Shown here one piece after another: positions 28,327 through 37,248 of a stretch of 64,000 nt of DNA (positions are counted from its first letter, which is position 1; each line of letters begins with the position of its first letter). A program made the position numbers and the translations under genes. Under the pieces are notes generated by a model. That model saw nothing but the letters and a program-made list of their open reading frames with translations. It was not told the DNA's origin and did no database searches. Origin of the DNA: Allobosea sp. LC85. GTDB lineage: Bacteria; Pseudomonadota; Alphaproteobacteria; Rhizobiales; Beijerinckiaceae. The stretch covers positions 1-64,000 of the forward strand of contig NZ_JPKG01000047.1 in NCBI RefSeq assembly GCF_000735605.1. The letters run 5' to 3'.

Positions 28327-29513
28327 GCTTCCGCACGCTCGACGACGCCGATCTCGCCGGCAAGCGCGTCCTTGTCCGCGTCGATCTGAACGTGCCGATG
28401 GAGGCCGGCAAGGTCACCGACACGACACGCATCGACCGGGTCCTGCCAACCATTCGCGAGATCGCGCAGAAGGGTGGCAAGGTCGTCCTGCTCGCGCATT
28501 TCGGCCGGCCGAAGGGGCGCGACCCCAAGGATTCGCTGAAGCCGGTCGCCATGGCGCTCGCCCATCGGCTTGGCCAGCCGGTGATCTTCGTCGATGACTG
28601 CATCGGCAATGACGCCGCCAAGGCCGTCGCCGCCGCCAAGAACGGCGAAGTCCTGCTGCTGGAAAATACCCGCTTTCATGCGGGCGACGAGAAGAACGAC
28701 GCCGCCTTCGTCCGGGCGCTCGCCGCCAATGGCGACATCTTCGTCAATGACGCCTTCTCCGCCGCCCACCGCGCCCATGCTTCGACCGAGGGCCTCGCCC
28801 ATGTCCTGCCGGCCTATGCCGGCCGCACCATGCAGGCCGAACTGGAAGCGCTCAGCGCCGGGCTCGATAATCCCGCCCGCCCGGTGATGGCGATCGTCGG
28901 CGGCGCCAAGGTCTCGACCAAGCTCGAGCTGCTTGGCAATCTGGTGAAGAAGGTCGACGTCCTCGCCATCGGCGGCGGCATGGCCAATACCTTCCTGGCG
29001 GCTCGCGGCGTCGATGTCGGCAAGTCGCTCTGCGAGCATGATCTCCTCGGCACCGCCCGCGAGATCGAGGAGAAGGCCAGGGCCGCCGGCTGCGAGATCA
29101 TGCTGCCGGTCGATGCGCTGGTCGCTCGTGAGTTCAAGGCCAACCCCGGACATCGCGTCGTGCCGATCACCGAGGTCACCGCCGACGAGATGATCCTGGA
29201 TGCCGGCCCGCTCAGCGTCGCCGAGGTCGTGCTCAAGCTCGACACCGTCAGGACGCTGGTGTGGAACGGCCCCTTCGGTGCCTTCGAACTGCATCCTTTC
29301 GACACGGCGACGGTCACCGTCGCCAAAGCTGCGGCCGAGCGCGTCAAGGCCGGCCGGCTCGTGGCCGTCGCCGGCGGCGGCGACACTGTCGCTGCGATGA
29401 ACCATGCCGGCGTCGCCGACGACCTGTCCTATGTCTCGACGGCGGGAGGTGCCTTCCTCGAGTGGATGGAAGGCAAGGCCCTGCCGGGCGTCGAGGCACT
29501 CCGGGCGCGGTGA
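28323..29513 (+). CDS. pgk: phosphoglycerate kinase
   Basis: Transfers phosphate between 1,3-bisphosphoglycerate and ADP. It has 396 residues. The signatures RVDLNVPMEAGKVTDTTRID, LLAHFGRPKGRDPKDSL, LLENTRFHAGDEKND and FVNDAFSAAHRAHAST are intact, as are the nucleotide-loop IVGGAKVSTKLELL and the C-terminal GGGDTVAAMNHAG. It overlaps both neighbours: ATGA with the tail-anchored protein upstream and GTGA with the 63-residue protein downstream. Confidence 0.98.
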   Translation: MSFRTLDDADLAGKRVLVRVDLNVPMEAGKVTDTTRIDRVLPTIREIAQKGGKVVLLAHFGRPKGRDPKDSLKPVAMALAHRLGQPVIFVDDCIGNDAAKAVAAAKNGEVLLLENTRFHAGDEKNDAAFVRALAANGDIFVNDAFSAAHRAHASTEGLAHVLPAYAGRTMQAELEALSAGLDNPARPVMAIVGGAKVSTKLELLGNLVKKVDVLAIGGGMANTFLAARGVDVGKSLCEHDLLGTAREIEEKARAAGCEIMLPVDALVAREFKANPGHRVVPITEVTADEMILDAGPLSVAEVVLKLDTVRTLVWNGPFGAFELHPFDTATVTVAKAAAERVKAGRLVAVAGGGDTVAAMNHAGVADDLSYVSTAGGAFLEWMEGKALPGVEALRAR

Positions 29514-29701
29514 GCCGCAACGCCTTCATCTTCCTGCTCCATGTCTGCACAGCAGGTCTGGCGGGGCTCGCAGTCTACGGGCTTGCCGACGTCGTCGGCT
29601 GGCCGGGGCCGCGCTGGTTGCCGATCGGCATCGTCGCGCTTCTGGCTGCGGGCCGGGTGAATCACTGCGCTTCAACCATCCATAGGCGCATGTTCGGCTG
29701 A
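29510..29701 (+). CDS. small hypothetical membrane protein coupled to pgk
   Basis: A 63-residue reading frame starting at GTG 29510, which overlaps the pgk stop (GTGA). It encodes two hydrophobic helices (NAFIFLLHVCTAGLAGLAVYG and WLPIGIVALLAAGRV) and a basic tail (STIHRRMFG). No family is recognised. The hydrophobic pattern, start overlap and operon position support a real gene, but its shortness keeps confidence moderate. The gap 29702-29920 to fba shows nothing beyond a likely fba leader. Confidence 0.55.
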   Translation: MSRNAFIFLLHVCTAGLAGLAVYGLADVVGWPGPRWLPIGIVALLAAGRVNHCASTIHRRMFG

Positions 29702-29920
29702 GTACACCTGGGGAGAGTTCGTCCGCAGTCAGAAGCGCGACACCGCGGGACTGACCATGATGGCCAAGGCCAGACCGGCGATTTCGCCGAGCGGATGCGC
29801 CGTGATTGGGACGCATGACCGCGCACCTGCATTCACGCTGCGGCCGCTTTCGCTTTGCCATCGCAGGCCATCCGCACTAAATCCTGCCGGAACGCTTCTA
29901 CGCCCAAAAGGAGTACCAAA

Positions 29921-31003
29921 GTGGCCCGCATCACGCTTCGCCAACTGCTCGACCATGCCGCCGAGAACGATTACGGCGTGCCCGCCTTCAATATCAACAA
30001 CATGGAACAGGCACTGGCGATCATGGCCGCAGCGGACGCGACCGATGCGCCCGTCATCATCCAGGCCTCGCGCGGTGCCCGCTCCTACGCCAACGACATC
30101 ATGCTCAAGCACATGATGGACGCCGTCACCGAGATCTATCCGCATATCCCGGTCTGCGTTCATCTCGACCACGGCAACGAGCCGGCGACCTGCATGACAG
30201 CGATCCAGGCCGGCTTCACCTCGGTGATGATGGACGGCTCGCTCAAGGCCGACGGCAAGACCCCAGGCGACTGGGACTACAATGTCGGCGTGACCAAGAC
30301 GGTGACCGAGATGGCTCATCTCGGCGGCATCTCGGTCGAGGGCGAACTCGGCGTGCTCGGTTCGCTGGAAAGCGGCGAAGGCGAGAAGGAGGACGGCCAT
30401 GGCTTCGAGGGCAAGCTCTCCCATGACCAGCTCCTGACCAACCCGGAGGAAGCTGTGAAATTCGTCGCCGAGACCAAGGTCGATGCGCTCGCCATCGCCA
30501 TGGGCACCTCGCACGGCGCCTACAAGTTCACGCGCAAGCCCGATGGCGCGATCCTCGCCATGCATGTCATCGAGGAGATCCACAAGAAACTACCGAACAT
30601 GCATCTCGTGATGCACGGCTCCTCCTCCGTGCCGCAGGATTTGCAGGACATCATCAACCAGTATGGCGGCAAGATGCCCCAGACCTGGGGCGTACCGGTC
30701 GAAGAGATCCAGCGCGGCATCAAGCACGGCGTGCGCAAGATCAACATCGACACCGACAACCGCATGGCGATGACCGGCCAGATCCGGAAGATCCTCTCGG
30801 AGCATCCCGGCGAATTCGATCCGCGCAAGTATCTGAAGCCCGCCATGGAGGCGATGACCAAGCTCTGCACGCTGCGCCTGCAGGAGTTCAACACCGCCGG
30901 CCAGGCCTCGAAGATCAAGCGCGTCGCGACCACCGCCGAGATGGCCAAGCGCTATGCGAAGGGCGAGCTCGACCCGACTTTTGCGGGCAAGAACGCGGCT
31001 TAA
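29921..31003 (+). CDS. fba: class II fructose-bisphosphate aldolase
   Basis: A zinc-dependent aldolase that cleaves fructose-1,6-bisphosphate, or in the reverse direction condenses triose phosphates. It has 360 residues. Metal and substrate motifs are visible: VHLDHGNEPATC, SVEGELGVLGSLESGEGEKE, AMGTSHGAYKF and VMHGSSSVPQDL. The long form with KINIDTDNRMAMTGQIRK resembles the CbbA/Calvin-type subfamily. The start is the GTG at 29921, with AAGGAG 7 bases upstream; the frame upstream does not look coding. Fba closes the tkt-gap-pgk-fba cluster, before a strong terminator. Confidence 0.96.
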   Translation: MARITLRQLLDHAAENDYGVPAFNINNMEQALAIMAAADATDAPVIIQASRGARSYANDIMLKHMMDAVTEIYPHIPVCVHLDHGNEPATCMTAIQAGFTSVMMDGSLKADGKTPGDWDYNVGVTKTVTEMAHLGGISVEGELGVLGSLESGEGEKEDGHGFEGKLSHDQLLTNPEEAVKFVAETKVDALAIAMGTSHGAYKFTRKPDGAILAMHVIEEIHKKLPNMHLVMHGSSSVPQDLQDIINQYGGKMPQTWGVPVEEIQRGIKHGVRKINIDTDNRMAMTGQIRKILSEHPGEFDPRKYLKPAMEAMTKLCTLRLQEFNTAGQASKIKRVATTAEMAKRYAKGELDPTFAGKNAA

Positions 31004-31172
31004 GGCGCCGCGTTTTGAGAAACTGATGCGGGAGACTGCCTTCCCGACCGGGATCCATCTCTGAACCGTTCCCGAATGGATCCCGCGTCTCCATCGGTTG
31101 CCCGGGATGATATGCGAGAGGCCCGCGTAGGCCTCGACCTCATCTACGCCGAAAGCACCGGCCATCGAACAC

Positions 31173-31199
31173 AAACGCCCGGCATTTCGCCGGGCGTTT
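31173..31199 (+). terminator. intrinsic terminator of fba, possibly bidirectional
   Basis: AAACGCCCGGC-ATTTC-GCCGGGCGTTT followed by TCGCTTT on the plus strand; on the minus strand the same stem ends in TTTGTGTT, so it may also stop phoX transcription, whose gene ends at 31246. Confidence 0.8.
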
Positions 31200-31245
31200 C
31201 GCTTTCAGAAGACAGCCGGTTCAAACCCGGCCGTGACAGCTTGCG

Positions 31246-33261
31246 TCACACGCCGATCTTGCCGCCGCCCTTCTTGGTGATCGCCACCACGGAGGGGCGG
31301 ACCGGCATGTCGGGCTTGAAGTCCGGCCAGCGGGTCGAAAGATCCTCGTAATAGGAACGGCGGCCAAATTCCGGCCAGTCGGGGCCATCGTCGCCCGGAT
31401 GCTGCACGGCCACGAATGCCGTCTGGTCGTCCGGCGCGAAGCAGGGGCCGCAAAGCTCGGCTCCATGTGGCACGCGATAGAACAGTTTCGAGGTCTGCCG
31501 GGCCTCGCCCTGGGTGTCGACCGCCCAGAGCCCGTCGGTACGGCCGGTCGCCTTGATGTCATTGCCGTCAGTCGAGACCCAGAGCCGCCCGGCCGAGTCG
31601 ACCGCGCAATTATCCGGCATCCCGAACCAGCCGTTCTTGCTCGTCTCGGTCGAGAAGGAGGCACCGACCGCGGCCACGGACGGGTCGCCGCATTTCAGCA
31701 GCACTTCCCATTTGCCCTTGGTCGCCGTGTGGTCGCCGCCATCCTCGACGATCTCGATGATGTGCCCGAAAGCGTTCTTGGCGCGGGGATTGGCAGTATC
31801 GACCTGCTCGGCCGTGCGGCTCGTGTTGTTGGTCAGCATGACATAGACTCGATCGGTGACGCTGTTCGGCTGGATGTCCTCGGGACGATCCATCTTGGTG
31901 GCGCCGAGCAGGTCGCCGGCGCGACGGGTCTCGATCAGGATGTCGGCTTGGCTCGCGAAACCATTCGCCGCCGTCAGCGGCCCCTGGCCGAAGACCAGCG
32001 GCAGCCATTCGAGGCTGCCATCGGCCGCGAACTTCGCAACATAAAGCGTGCCGGAATCCATCAGGTCCATGTTGGCGGCACGGTTGTTCGGATCGAATTT
32101 CCCGGCCGTCACGAACTTGTAGACATAGTCAAAGCGCTCGTCGTCGCCGAGATAGAAGACGACGCGCCCATCCCTGGCGACGATGCTCTCGGCACCCTCG
32201 TGCTTGAAGCGGCCAAGCGCCGTGCGCTTCTTTGGGACTGAATTCGGATCGAACGGATCGACCTCGACGACCCACCCGAAGCGGTTTGCCTCGTTGGGTT
32301 CCTTGCTGATGTCGAAACGCTCCTCGAACCGGCCCCAGCCATACGGCGGAGAGGGCAGCCCCAGGCGCTTGTAATTTGCTGCCTCCTTGTGGCCCTCCGG
32401 CAAGGTGCCGGAGAAGTAGCCGTGAAAATTCTCCTCGCCGCTGACGAAAGTGCCCCAGGGTGTCAGGCCGCCGGCACAATTGTTGAGTGTACCGAACACC
32501 TTCTTGCCACTCAGGTCGGCATTGGTCTTGACGCGGTCGGTTCCGGCGACCGGGCCGGAGAGCTGCATCTCGGTGGCGACGGTGATGCGGCGGTTGTATT
32601 TCGAATCCCGGACCAGGGCCCATTTGCCGTTGGTCTTGCGGATCTCGGCGACCGTGGCACCATGCGCCATCATCTCGATCGCGGCGCGCTCCCGGGTGGC
32701 GTTCGCCATGACGGCCTTGCCGTCCTTCATCGTCACCACGCCCGGGAACATCAGATGCGGGTTGGTGTATTCGTGATTGACGAAGAGCAGGCCATGCACC
32801 GACGGGTCGGCAGCGCCCGGCAATGGGGTGTAGCCGACATAGTCGTTGTTATAGCCGAACTGCCGAGCCTGGGCCTCCGGCGTCTGCTTCAGCGGATCGA
32901 ACTCCGGAGCGTCCGGGAAGAGCGGATCCCCCCAACGCAGCAGGATATCGGCGTCATAGCCCTCGGCGACATGGTGGTCGGCGTCGACCCCGACCTCGAC
33001 CTCCTTGAAGGAAAAGGCCGAGCCACTGCCCTTGGACTGCGCGCGCACGGCATCAGCCGTGGCCAGCGCCGCGGTCCCAACCGTCGCCGAGATCGCGGAA
33101 ACCGCGAGCGCGCCCTTGAGCAGGCCACGGCGCGAGAAGCGCCGGCCGATCAGTTCGCCCATGGTCGGGTTGTCGCTCACGTTCTGCGGCGGCGCATCAG
33201 CCGCTTCCAGCATGCTCGCGCCGAAGGGTGTTTCGAAAATATCGTCGGCGCTCATGCTCAT
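31246..33261 (-). CDS. PhoX-type alkaline phosphatase (DUF839), Tat-exported
   Basis: A 671-residue periplasmic phosphatase of the PhoX family, which uses calcium and iron to release phosphate from organic esters. The twin-arginine motif SRRGLLKGALAVSA is near residue 43, followed by a hydrophobic stretch. Conserved PhoX segments include GLLFVNHEYTNPHLMFPG, NNCAGGLTPWGTFVSGEENF, GRFKHEGAESIVARDGRVVF and DNCAVDSAGRLWVSTDG. Two ATGs (33261, 33255) share a GAGGACG site; the second has the better spacing. Upstream frame is open but basic and non-conserved. A Pho box at 33323-33340 indicates PhoB control. Confidence 0.9.
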   Translation of the reverse strand: MSMSADDIFETPFGASMLEAADAPPQNVSDNPTMGELIGRRFSRRGLLKGALAVSAISATVGTAALATADAVRAQSKGSGSAFSFKEVEVGVDADHHVAEGYDADILLRWGDPLFPDAPEFDPLKQTPEAQARQFGYNNDYVGYTPLPGAADPSVHGLLFVNHEYTNPHLMFPGVVTMKDGKAVMANATRERAAIEMMAHGATVAEIRKTNGKWALVRDSKYNRRITVATEMQLSGPVAGTDRVKTNADLSGKKVFGTLNNCAGGLTPWGTFVSGEENFHGYFSGTLPEGHKEAANYKRLGLPSPPYGWGRFEERFDISKEPNEANRFGWVVEVDPFDPNSVPKKRTALGRFKHEGAESIVARDGRVVFYLGDDERFDYVYKFVTAGKFDPNNRAANMDLMDSGTLYVAKFAADGSLEWLPLVFGQGPLTAANGFASQADILIETRRAGDLLGATKMDRPEDIQPNSVTDRVYVMLTNNTSRTAEQVDTANPRAKNAFGHIIEIVEDGGDHTATKGKWEVLLKCGDPSVAAVGASFSTETSKNGWFGMPDNCAVDSAGRLWVSTDGNDIKATGRTDGLWAVDTQGEARQTSKLFYRVPHGAELCGPCFAPDDQTAFVAVQHPGDDGPDWPEFGRRSYYEDLSTRWPDFKPDMPVRPSVVAITKKGGGKIGV

Positions 33262-33322
33262 CGTCCTCGATCGCTCGCCAGCGAGCTTCACATTAGATCG
33301 AATCCAGAAATAAGCCTTCGGA

Positions 33323-33340
33323 TTGACAACTCCGTGACAG
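33323..33340 (-). promoter_or_regulatory. Pho box upstream of phoX
   Basis: CTGTCACGGAGTTGTCAA on the minus strand matches the 7-4-7 PhoB direct repeat (CTGTCAt-N4-cTGTCAt) with few differences. It is 62 bases upstream of the PhoX start, and a TTATTT -10 candidate follows about 10 bases later. It fits PhoB activation under phosphate limitation. Confidence 0.75.
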
Positions 33341-33464
33341 GCGCCGCGGACATGAGCCGGTTTCGCCCCTGCCCTTCCGGGCGCCGCGCTTTTCTGGTTC
33401 AAGGGAAAGCCCGTCTGGCCGCGCGCTTCCTGCGCGGCTTGCCTCCCTGCCGCGGTAGCGCCCG

Positions 33465-34619
33465 ATGTCGATCGTCTTTTCCGCGCTGGTCGCGGCCTTT
33501 GTCGGCTTTGCCGCCTCCGTCGCCGTCGTGCTTGCCGCCGCACAGGCCATTGGCGCGACGCAAGGACAGACCGTGTCCTGGATCGTCGGGCTCGCGATCG
33601 CCAAGGGGCTCGCCAGCATCTGGCTGTCCTGGCGCCATCGGATGCCGATCATCTGCGCCTGGTCGACGCCCGGCGCAGCGTTGATCGCGGCGGCAAGCGG
33701 CTTTGATCTCGCAGCCGCGATCGGCGGCTTCCTCGCCGCTGCGGCCCTGATGATGCTGACCGCCACCTTCCGGCCTCTCGGCGCGCTGATCGAGCGGATT
33801 CCGATGACCATCGCCTCGGCCATGCTTGCCGGTGTCATCTTCCGCTTCGTCGTCGCGGTCTTCGACGAGATGAAGCTGCAGCCCGCCCTCGTCCTGACGC
33901 TGCTCGCCGTGTTCCTGGTCGCACGCCTGATCAACCCGTTTCTCGGCGTCATCGCCGCGCTCGCCGCCGGCCTGGCGCTGAGCTTTGGAGCGGGGCTCGC
34001 AACCCTGCCCAGCGGCGACGTGGCGCTGACCGAACTCATCCTGACCTGGCCACGCTTCGACCTGACCGCGATCATCGGCATCGGCATTCCGCTCTATCTC
34101 GTCACCATGGCGGCGCAGAACCTGCCGGGCTTCGCCGTGCTGCGCGCAGCCGGCTATCACCCGCCGACCGCGCCCAGCCTGTTCGTCACGGGCCTGATGT
34201 CCTTCATCACGGCGCCGACCGGCGCGCATATGGTCAATCTCGCAGCGATCAGCGCCTCGATCTGCACGGGCGCCGACACTCATCCCGACCCCAAGCAGCG
34301 CTGGAAGGCCGGCATTGCCTACGGCCTGTTCTGGCTTGCGATCGCCGCGACCGCCGGGCTGCTGCTCGCGCTCATCACCGCCATGCCCAAGGCGCTGATC
34401 GTCGCCGTCGCGGGGCTCGGCCTCGTCGGCTCGCTGACAGGCGCGCTCGGCCAGTCCATGGCCAAGGATTCCGAACGCTTCGCCGCCGTCATCACTTTCG
34501 CCGTCGCGGCGTCCAGCCTCTCGCTTTTCGGCGTCGGTTCCGCCTTCTGGAGCCTGGTCGCCGGGCTTGCGGTCTTGACATTGGACGCTCTCACAGGCCG
34601 TTTGCGCGCAAGATCATGA
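33465..34619 (+). CDS. benzoate/H+ symporter BenE family transporter
   Basis: A 384-residue inner-membrane protein with about twelve hydrophobic helices. BenE-type segments are AIGATQGQTVSWIVGLAIAK, MPIICAWSTPGAALIAAA, GIPLYLVTMAAQNLPGFAVL and APTGAHMVNLAAISASICTG. Members carry benzoate or related aromatics; no benzoate catabolic genes are nearby, so the substrate is uncertain. Its stop overlaps the ThiE-like start by ATGA, and the two are presumably cotranscribed. Confidence 0.9.
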   Translation: MSIVFSALVAAFVGFAASVAVVLAAAQAIGATQGQTVSWIVGLAIAKGLASIWLSWRHRMPIICAWSTPGAALIAAASGFDLAAAIGGFLAAAALMMLTATFRPLGALIERIPMTIASAMLAGVIFRFVVAVFDEMKLQPALVLTLLAVFLVARLINPFLGVIAALAAGLALSFGAGLATLPSGDVALTELILTWPRFDLTAIIGIGIPLYLVTMAAQNLPGFAVLRAAGYHPPTAPSLFVTGLMSFITAPTGAHMVNLAAISASICTGADTHPDPKQRWKAGIAYGLFWLAIAATAGLLLALITAMPKALIVAVAGLGLVGSLTGALGQSMAKDSERFAAVITFAVAASSLSLFGVGSAFWSLVAGLAVLTLDALTGRLRARS

Positions 34620-35269
34620 CCATGACATCTTCACAGACCCGTCTCATGCTCGTCACTCCGCCCGTCGCGGATGCCGAGGCCATGTCATTCCGCCTGATGC
34701 AGGCCTTCGCCGGCGGCGACGTCGCCGCCGTGCTGCTACGCCTCACCGAGGGCGACGACCGCAGCCGGATCGAGCGCGTCAAGCGCATTGCCGGCCCCGT
34801 TCAAGCCAATAGTGTCGCGCTCGTCGTCGAGGGCTCGGCGCTGATCGCGACGCGCGGTGGCGCCGATGGCGTGCACCTGGTCGAGGGCCCCGAGGCGATC
34901 CGCGAGGCTCGCTCCAGCCTGCGCGATGAGCGCATCATTGGCGCCGGCGGCCTGCGCGCCCGTCACGACGCCATGGATGTCGGCGAGGCTGGCGTCGACT
35001 ACGTGATGTTCGGCGAACCGCGGCCTGACGGTTCGATGCCGCCCTTGCCGGCAGTCGTCGAGCGCGCCACCTGGTGGGCGGAGATCTTCGAGACCCCATG
35101 CGTCGCCTATGCGCCCGACGCGGCATCCGTGCCGGCACTTGTCGAAACCGGCGCCGAATTCGTCGCGCTCGGCGAGTGGGCCTTTGGCGAAGATCAGGAC
35201 ATCCGCGCCCTTGTCGAGGCCGCCAATGCCGCGATTGCCGCCTGCGCAACCCGGAAGGCCGGCCGGTGA
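34616..35269 (+). CDS. thiamine-phosphate synthase-like protein
   Basis: A 217-residue TIM-barrel protein resembling ThiE, which joins the thiazole and pyrimidine phosphates of thiamine. The segment GADGVHLVEGPEAIREARSS matches the GADGVHLGQ region, and IIGAGGLRARHDAMDVGEAG then DYVMFGEP match the IIG(V)S...DY(V)GFGP region. However the GQ and GxS residues of the canonical motifs are changed (LVE, GAG), so catalysis is uncertain. The start overlaps the BenE stop and its own stop overlaps the next start (GTGA). Confidence 0.7.
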   Translation: MTMTSSQTRLMLVTPPVADAEAMSFRLMQAFAGGDVAAVLLRLTEGDDRSRIERVKRIAGPVQANSVALVVEGSALIATRGGADGVHLVEGPEAIREARSSLRDERIIGAGGLRARHDAMDVGEAGVDYVMFGEPRPDGSMPPLPAVVERATWWAEIFETPCVAYAPDAASVPALVETGAEFVALGEWAFGEDQDIRALVEAANAAIAACATRKAGR

Positions 35270-36201
35270 GACGCCTTCGGCGCAGCCTGCTGCTCGTCGG
35301 GCTGGCGCTCGCGCCAACCGACCTTGCCTCGGCCGCCGAAATCGACCTGGCCTATGGCGCCTACCAGGCTGGCCATTATCGCCGGGCTCAGGAAGAGGCG
35401 CTGAAGCGCATCGAGGCGAACAACACTGACGCTGCTGCCATGACACTGCTCGGCGAAATCTATCGCCAGGGTCTCGGCGTCCCCGAAAACACCACAGCCG
35501 CCACCGAATGGTATGAGCGCGCAGCCGAGCGTGGCGACATCAACGCCGTCTATGCGCTCGCCATCGCTTTGCTCGACCAGCGCAGCAGCAAGCGCGATCC
35601 CGCCAAGGCCGGCGTGTTGTTGGAACGTGCCGCAGCGGCCGGCCATCCGGCCGCCAACTACAACCTGGCCCTGGCGCTGCTGGCGACAGGCAAGGAGGCT
35701 GACGACAAGCGCGCCGTTGCCGCTCTGGAGATCGCTGCGAAGGCCAATATCGGCGATGCCGAACACGCGCTGGGCGTGCTCTGCAAGCAGGGTCGCGGCG
35801 TGCCGCAGGACAATGCGAAGGCCGCCGATTGGATGGCAAAGGCAGCAGAGAGCGGCAATGTCGCGGGCGAGATCGAATATGCGATCATGCTGTTCAATGG
35901 CGAAGGCGTCGCCAAGGACGAAACAGCTGCCGCCAAGCTCTTCCTGCGCGCCGCCTACAAGGGTAATGCGATTGCGCAGAACCGCATCGCTCGTCTCTAT
36001 CTGGCTGGCCGCGGCATCGCTCCCGACAGTGCCGAGGCCGCTGCCTGGCATCTCGCCGCCAGGGCACAGGGCCTCGACGATCCCATGCTCGACCAGGTGC
36101 TCGATCGCATGACACCTGAGCAAATGAGCCGGATCGCACGCGTCGCCGCCGACCGGATCGAGGGCACGGCCTTGACTACGCCGAGCCAGCCGAGCAAGTG
36201 A
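35266..36201 (+). CDS. exported Sel1-like repeat protein
   Basis: A 311-residue protein with a signal peptide (RRLRRSLLLVGLALAPTDLA, cut near SAA-E) followed by five or more Sel1/TPR units such as AAAMTLLGEIYRQGLGVPEN, DAEHALGVLCKQGRGVPQDN and AIAQNRIARLYLAGRGIAPD. Sel1 repeats mediate protein contacts in the periplasm. The start is GTG at 35266, overlapping the ThiE-like stop (GTGA); the longer open frame upstream is the shadow of that gene. Confidence 0.88.
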   Translation: MRRLRRSLLLVGLALAPTDLASAAEIDLAYGAYQAGHYRRAQEEALKRIEANNTDAAAMTLLGEIYRQGLGVPENTTAATEWYERAAERGDINAVYALAIALLDQRSSKRDPAKAGVLLERAAAAGHPAANYNLALALLATGKEADDKRAVAALEIAAKANIGDAEHALGVLCKQGRGVPQDNAKAADWMAKAAESGNVAGEIEYAIMLFNGEGVAKDETAAAKLFLRAAYKGNAIAQNRIARLYLAGRGIAPDSAEAAAWHLAARAQGLDDPMLDQVLDRMTPEQMSRIARVAADRIEGTALTTPSQPSK

Positions 36202-36272
36202 CGGCAGAATTTCCAGGCCGGAGCGATGGCGCTGCCGGCCTTCTCGCGTTCAAGGCGCGCATGAGGTTTTAG

Positions 36273-37061
36273 ATGATCCGCTCCCCCCTGATGACCGTGA
36301 TGACCGACGCCGTGATGAAGGCGTCCCGTTCGCTGAAGCGCGACTTCGGCGAAATCGAGAATCTGCAGGTGCTCGCCAAGGGCCCGGGCGATTTCGTCTC
36401 GAAGGCCGACCACAAGGCCGAGAGCATCCTGCGCGAATCGCTGGAGAAGGCCAGGCCCGGCTACGGCTTCGTCATGGAGGAGAGCGGCGTCGTCCACGGC
36501 ACCGACGAGAGCAACCGCTGGCATATCGACCCGCTCGACGGCACCCATAACTTCCTGCGCGGCATCCCGCATTGGAACATCTCGGTGGCGCTGGAGCGCG
36601 ATAACCAGTTCGTCGCCGGCATTGTCTATGACGCAGCGAAGGACGAACTCTTCATCGCCGAGAAGGGCAAGGGCGCCTATGTCAACAACCGCCGGATGCG
36701 CGTCTCCGGCCGCCGTGAGCCGACCGATATGCTGATCGGCATGGGCGTGCCGCATATCGGCAAGGGCGGTCACCCGCTCTTTCTGCGCGAGCTCGGCGCC
36801 GTCATGACGCGCTTTGCCAATGTCCGGCGCATGGGCTCCGCCGCGCTCGACATCGCCTATGTCGCGGCCGGCCGCATGGACGCTTACTGGGAGCGCGGCC
36901 TCAACACCTGGGATTTCGCGGCGGGCGCCGTGATGATCCGCGAGGCGGGCGGCACCTTCGGCACACTCGATGGCAAGCAGCCGACCAGCGCCAAGGATAT
37001 CATCTGCGGCAATGAAGTCGGTGAACAGGCGCTCCGCGCCGCGCTCAAGACGGCTGGCTGA
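36273..37061 (+). CDS. inositol monophosphatase family protein (SuhB-like)
   Basis: A 262-residue magnesium-dependent phosphatase. The metal site is visible as EE at 69-70 and DPLDGTHNF at 86-94, with WDFAAGAVMIREAGG at the C-terminal side. Family members act on inositol phosphates or similar sugar phosphates, and SuhB itself also influences rRNA transcription. GAGG is 6 bases upstream of the ATG. A hairpin downstream (around 37094-37132, CGCAGCGGGAGG with CTCCCTCCAGCGCTGCG) may terminate it. Confidence 0.93.
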   Translation: MIRSPLMTVMTDAVMKASRSLKRDFGEIENLQVLAKGPGDFVSKADHKAESILRESLEKARPGYGFVMEESGVVHGTDESNRWHIDPLDGTHNFLRGIPHWNISVALERDNQFVAGIVYDAAKDELFIAEKGKGAYVNNRRMRVSGRREPTDMLIGMGVPHIGKGGHPLFLRELGAVMTRFANVRRMGSAALDIAYVAAGRMDAYWERGLNTWDFAAGAVMIREAGGTFGTLDGKQPTSAKDIICGNEVGEQALRAALKTAG

Positions 37062-37248
37062 CATACAGCTTTGATCTTTCACGCTTGATCATGGCGCAGC
37101 GGGAGGCGACAGTCTCCCTCCAGCGCTGCGGTCGTGGACAGTGGTGACCGGATTCGGGTCCACCCCGCTCACGGCGGGATGGTTGATGAGCGACGCCGGC
37201 TCGGGATCACCCGGGAGTGGCAGGCTCCAGGCGAACGGAAGACGAGGC

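Noticed and set aside
33465..34619. Aromatic degradation locus based on the BenE transporter
   Set aside because: No benzoate dioxygenase, catechol or protocatechuate genes are in the vicinity; the transporter alone does not define a pathway.
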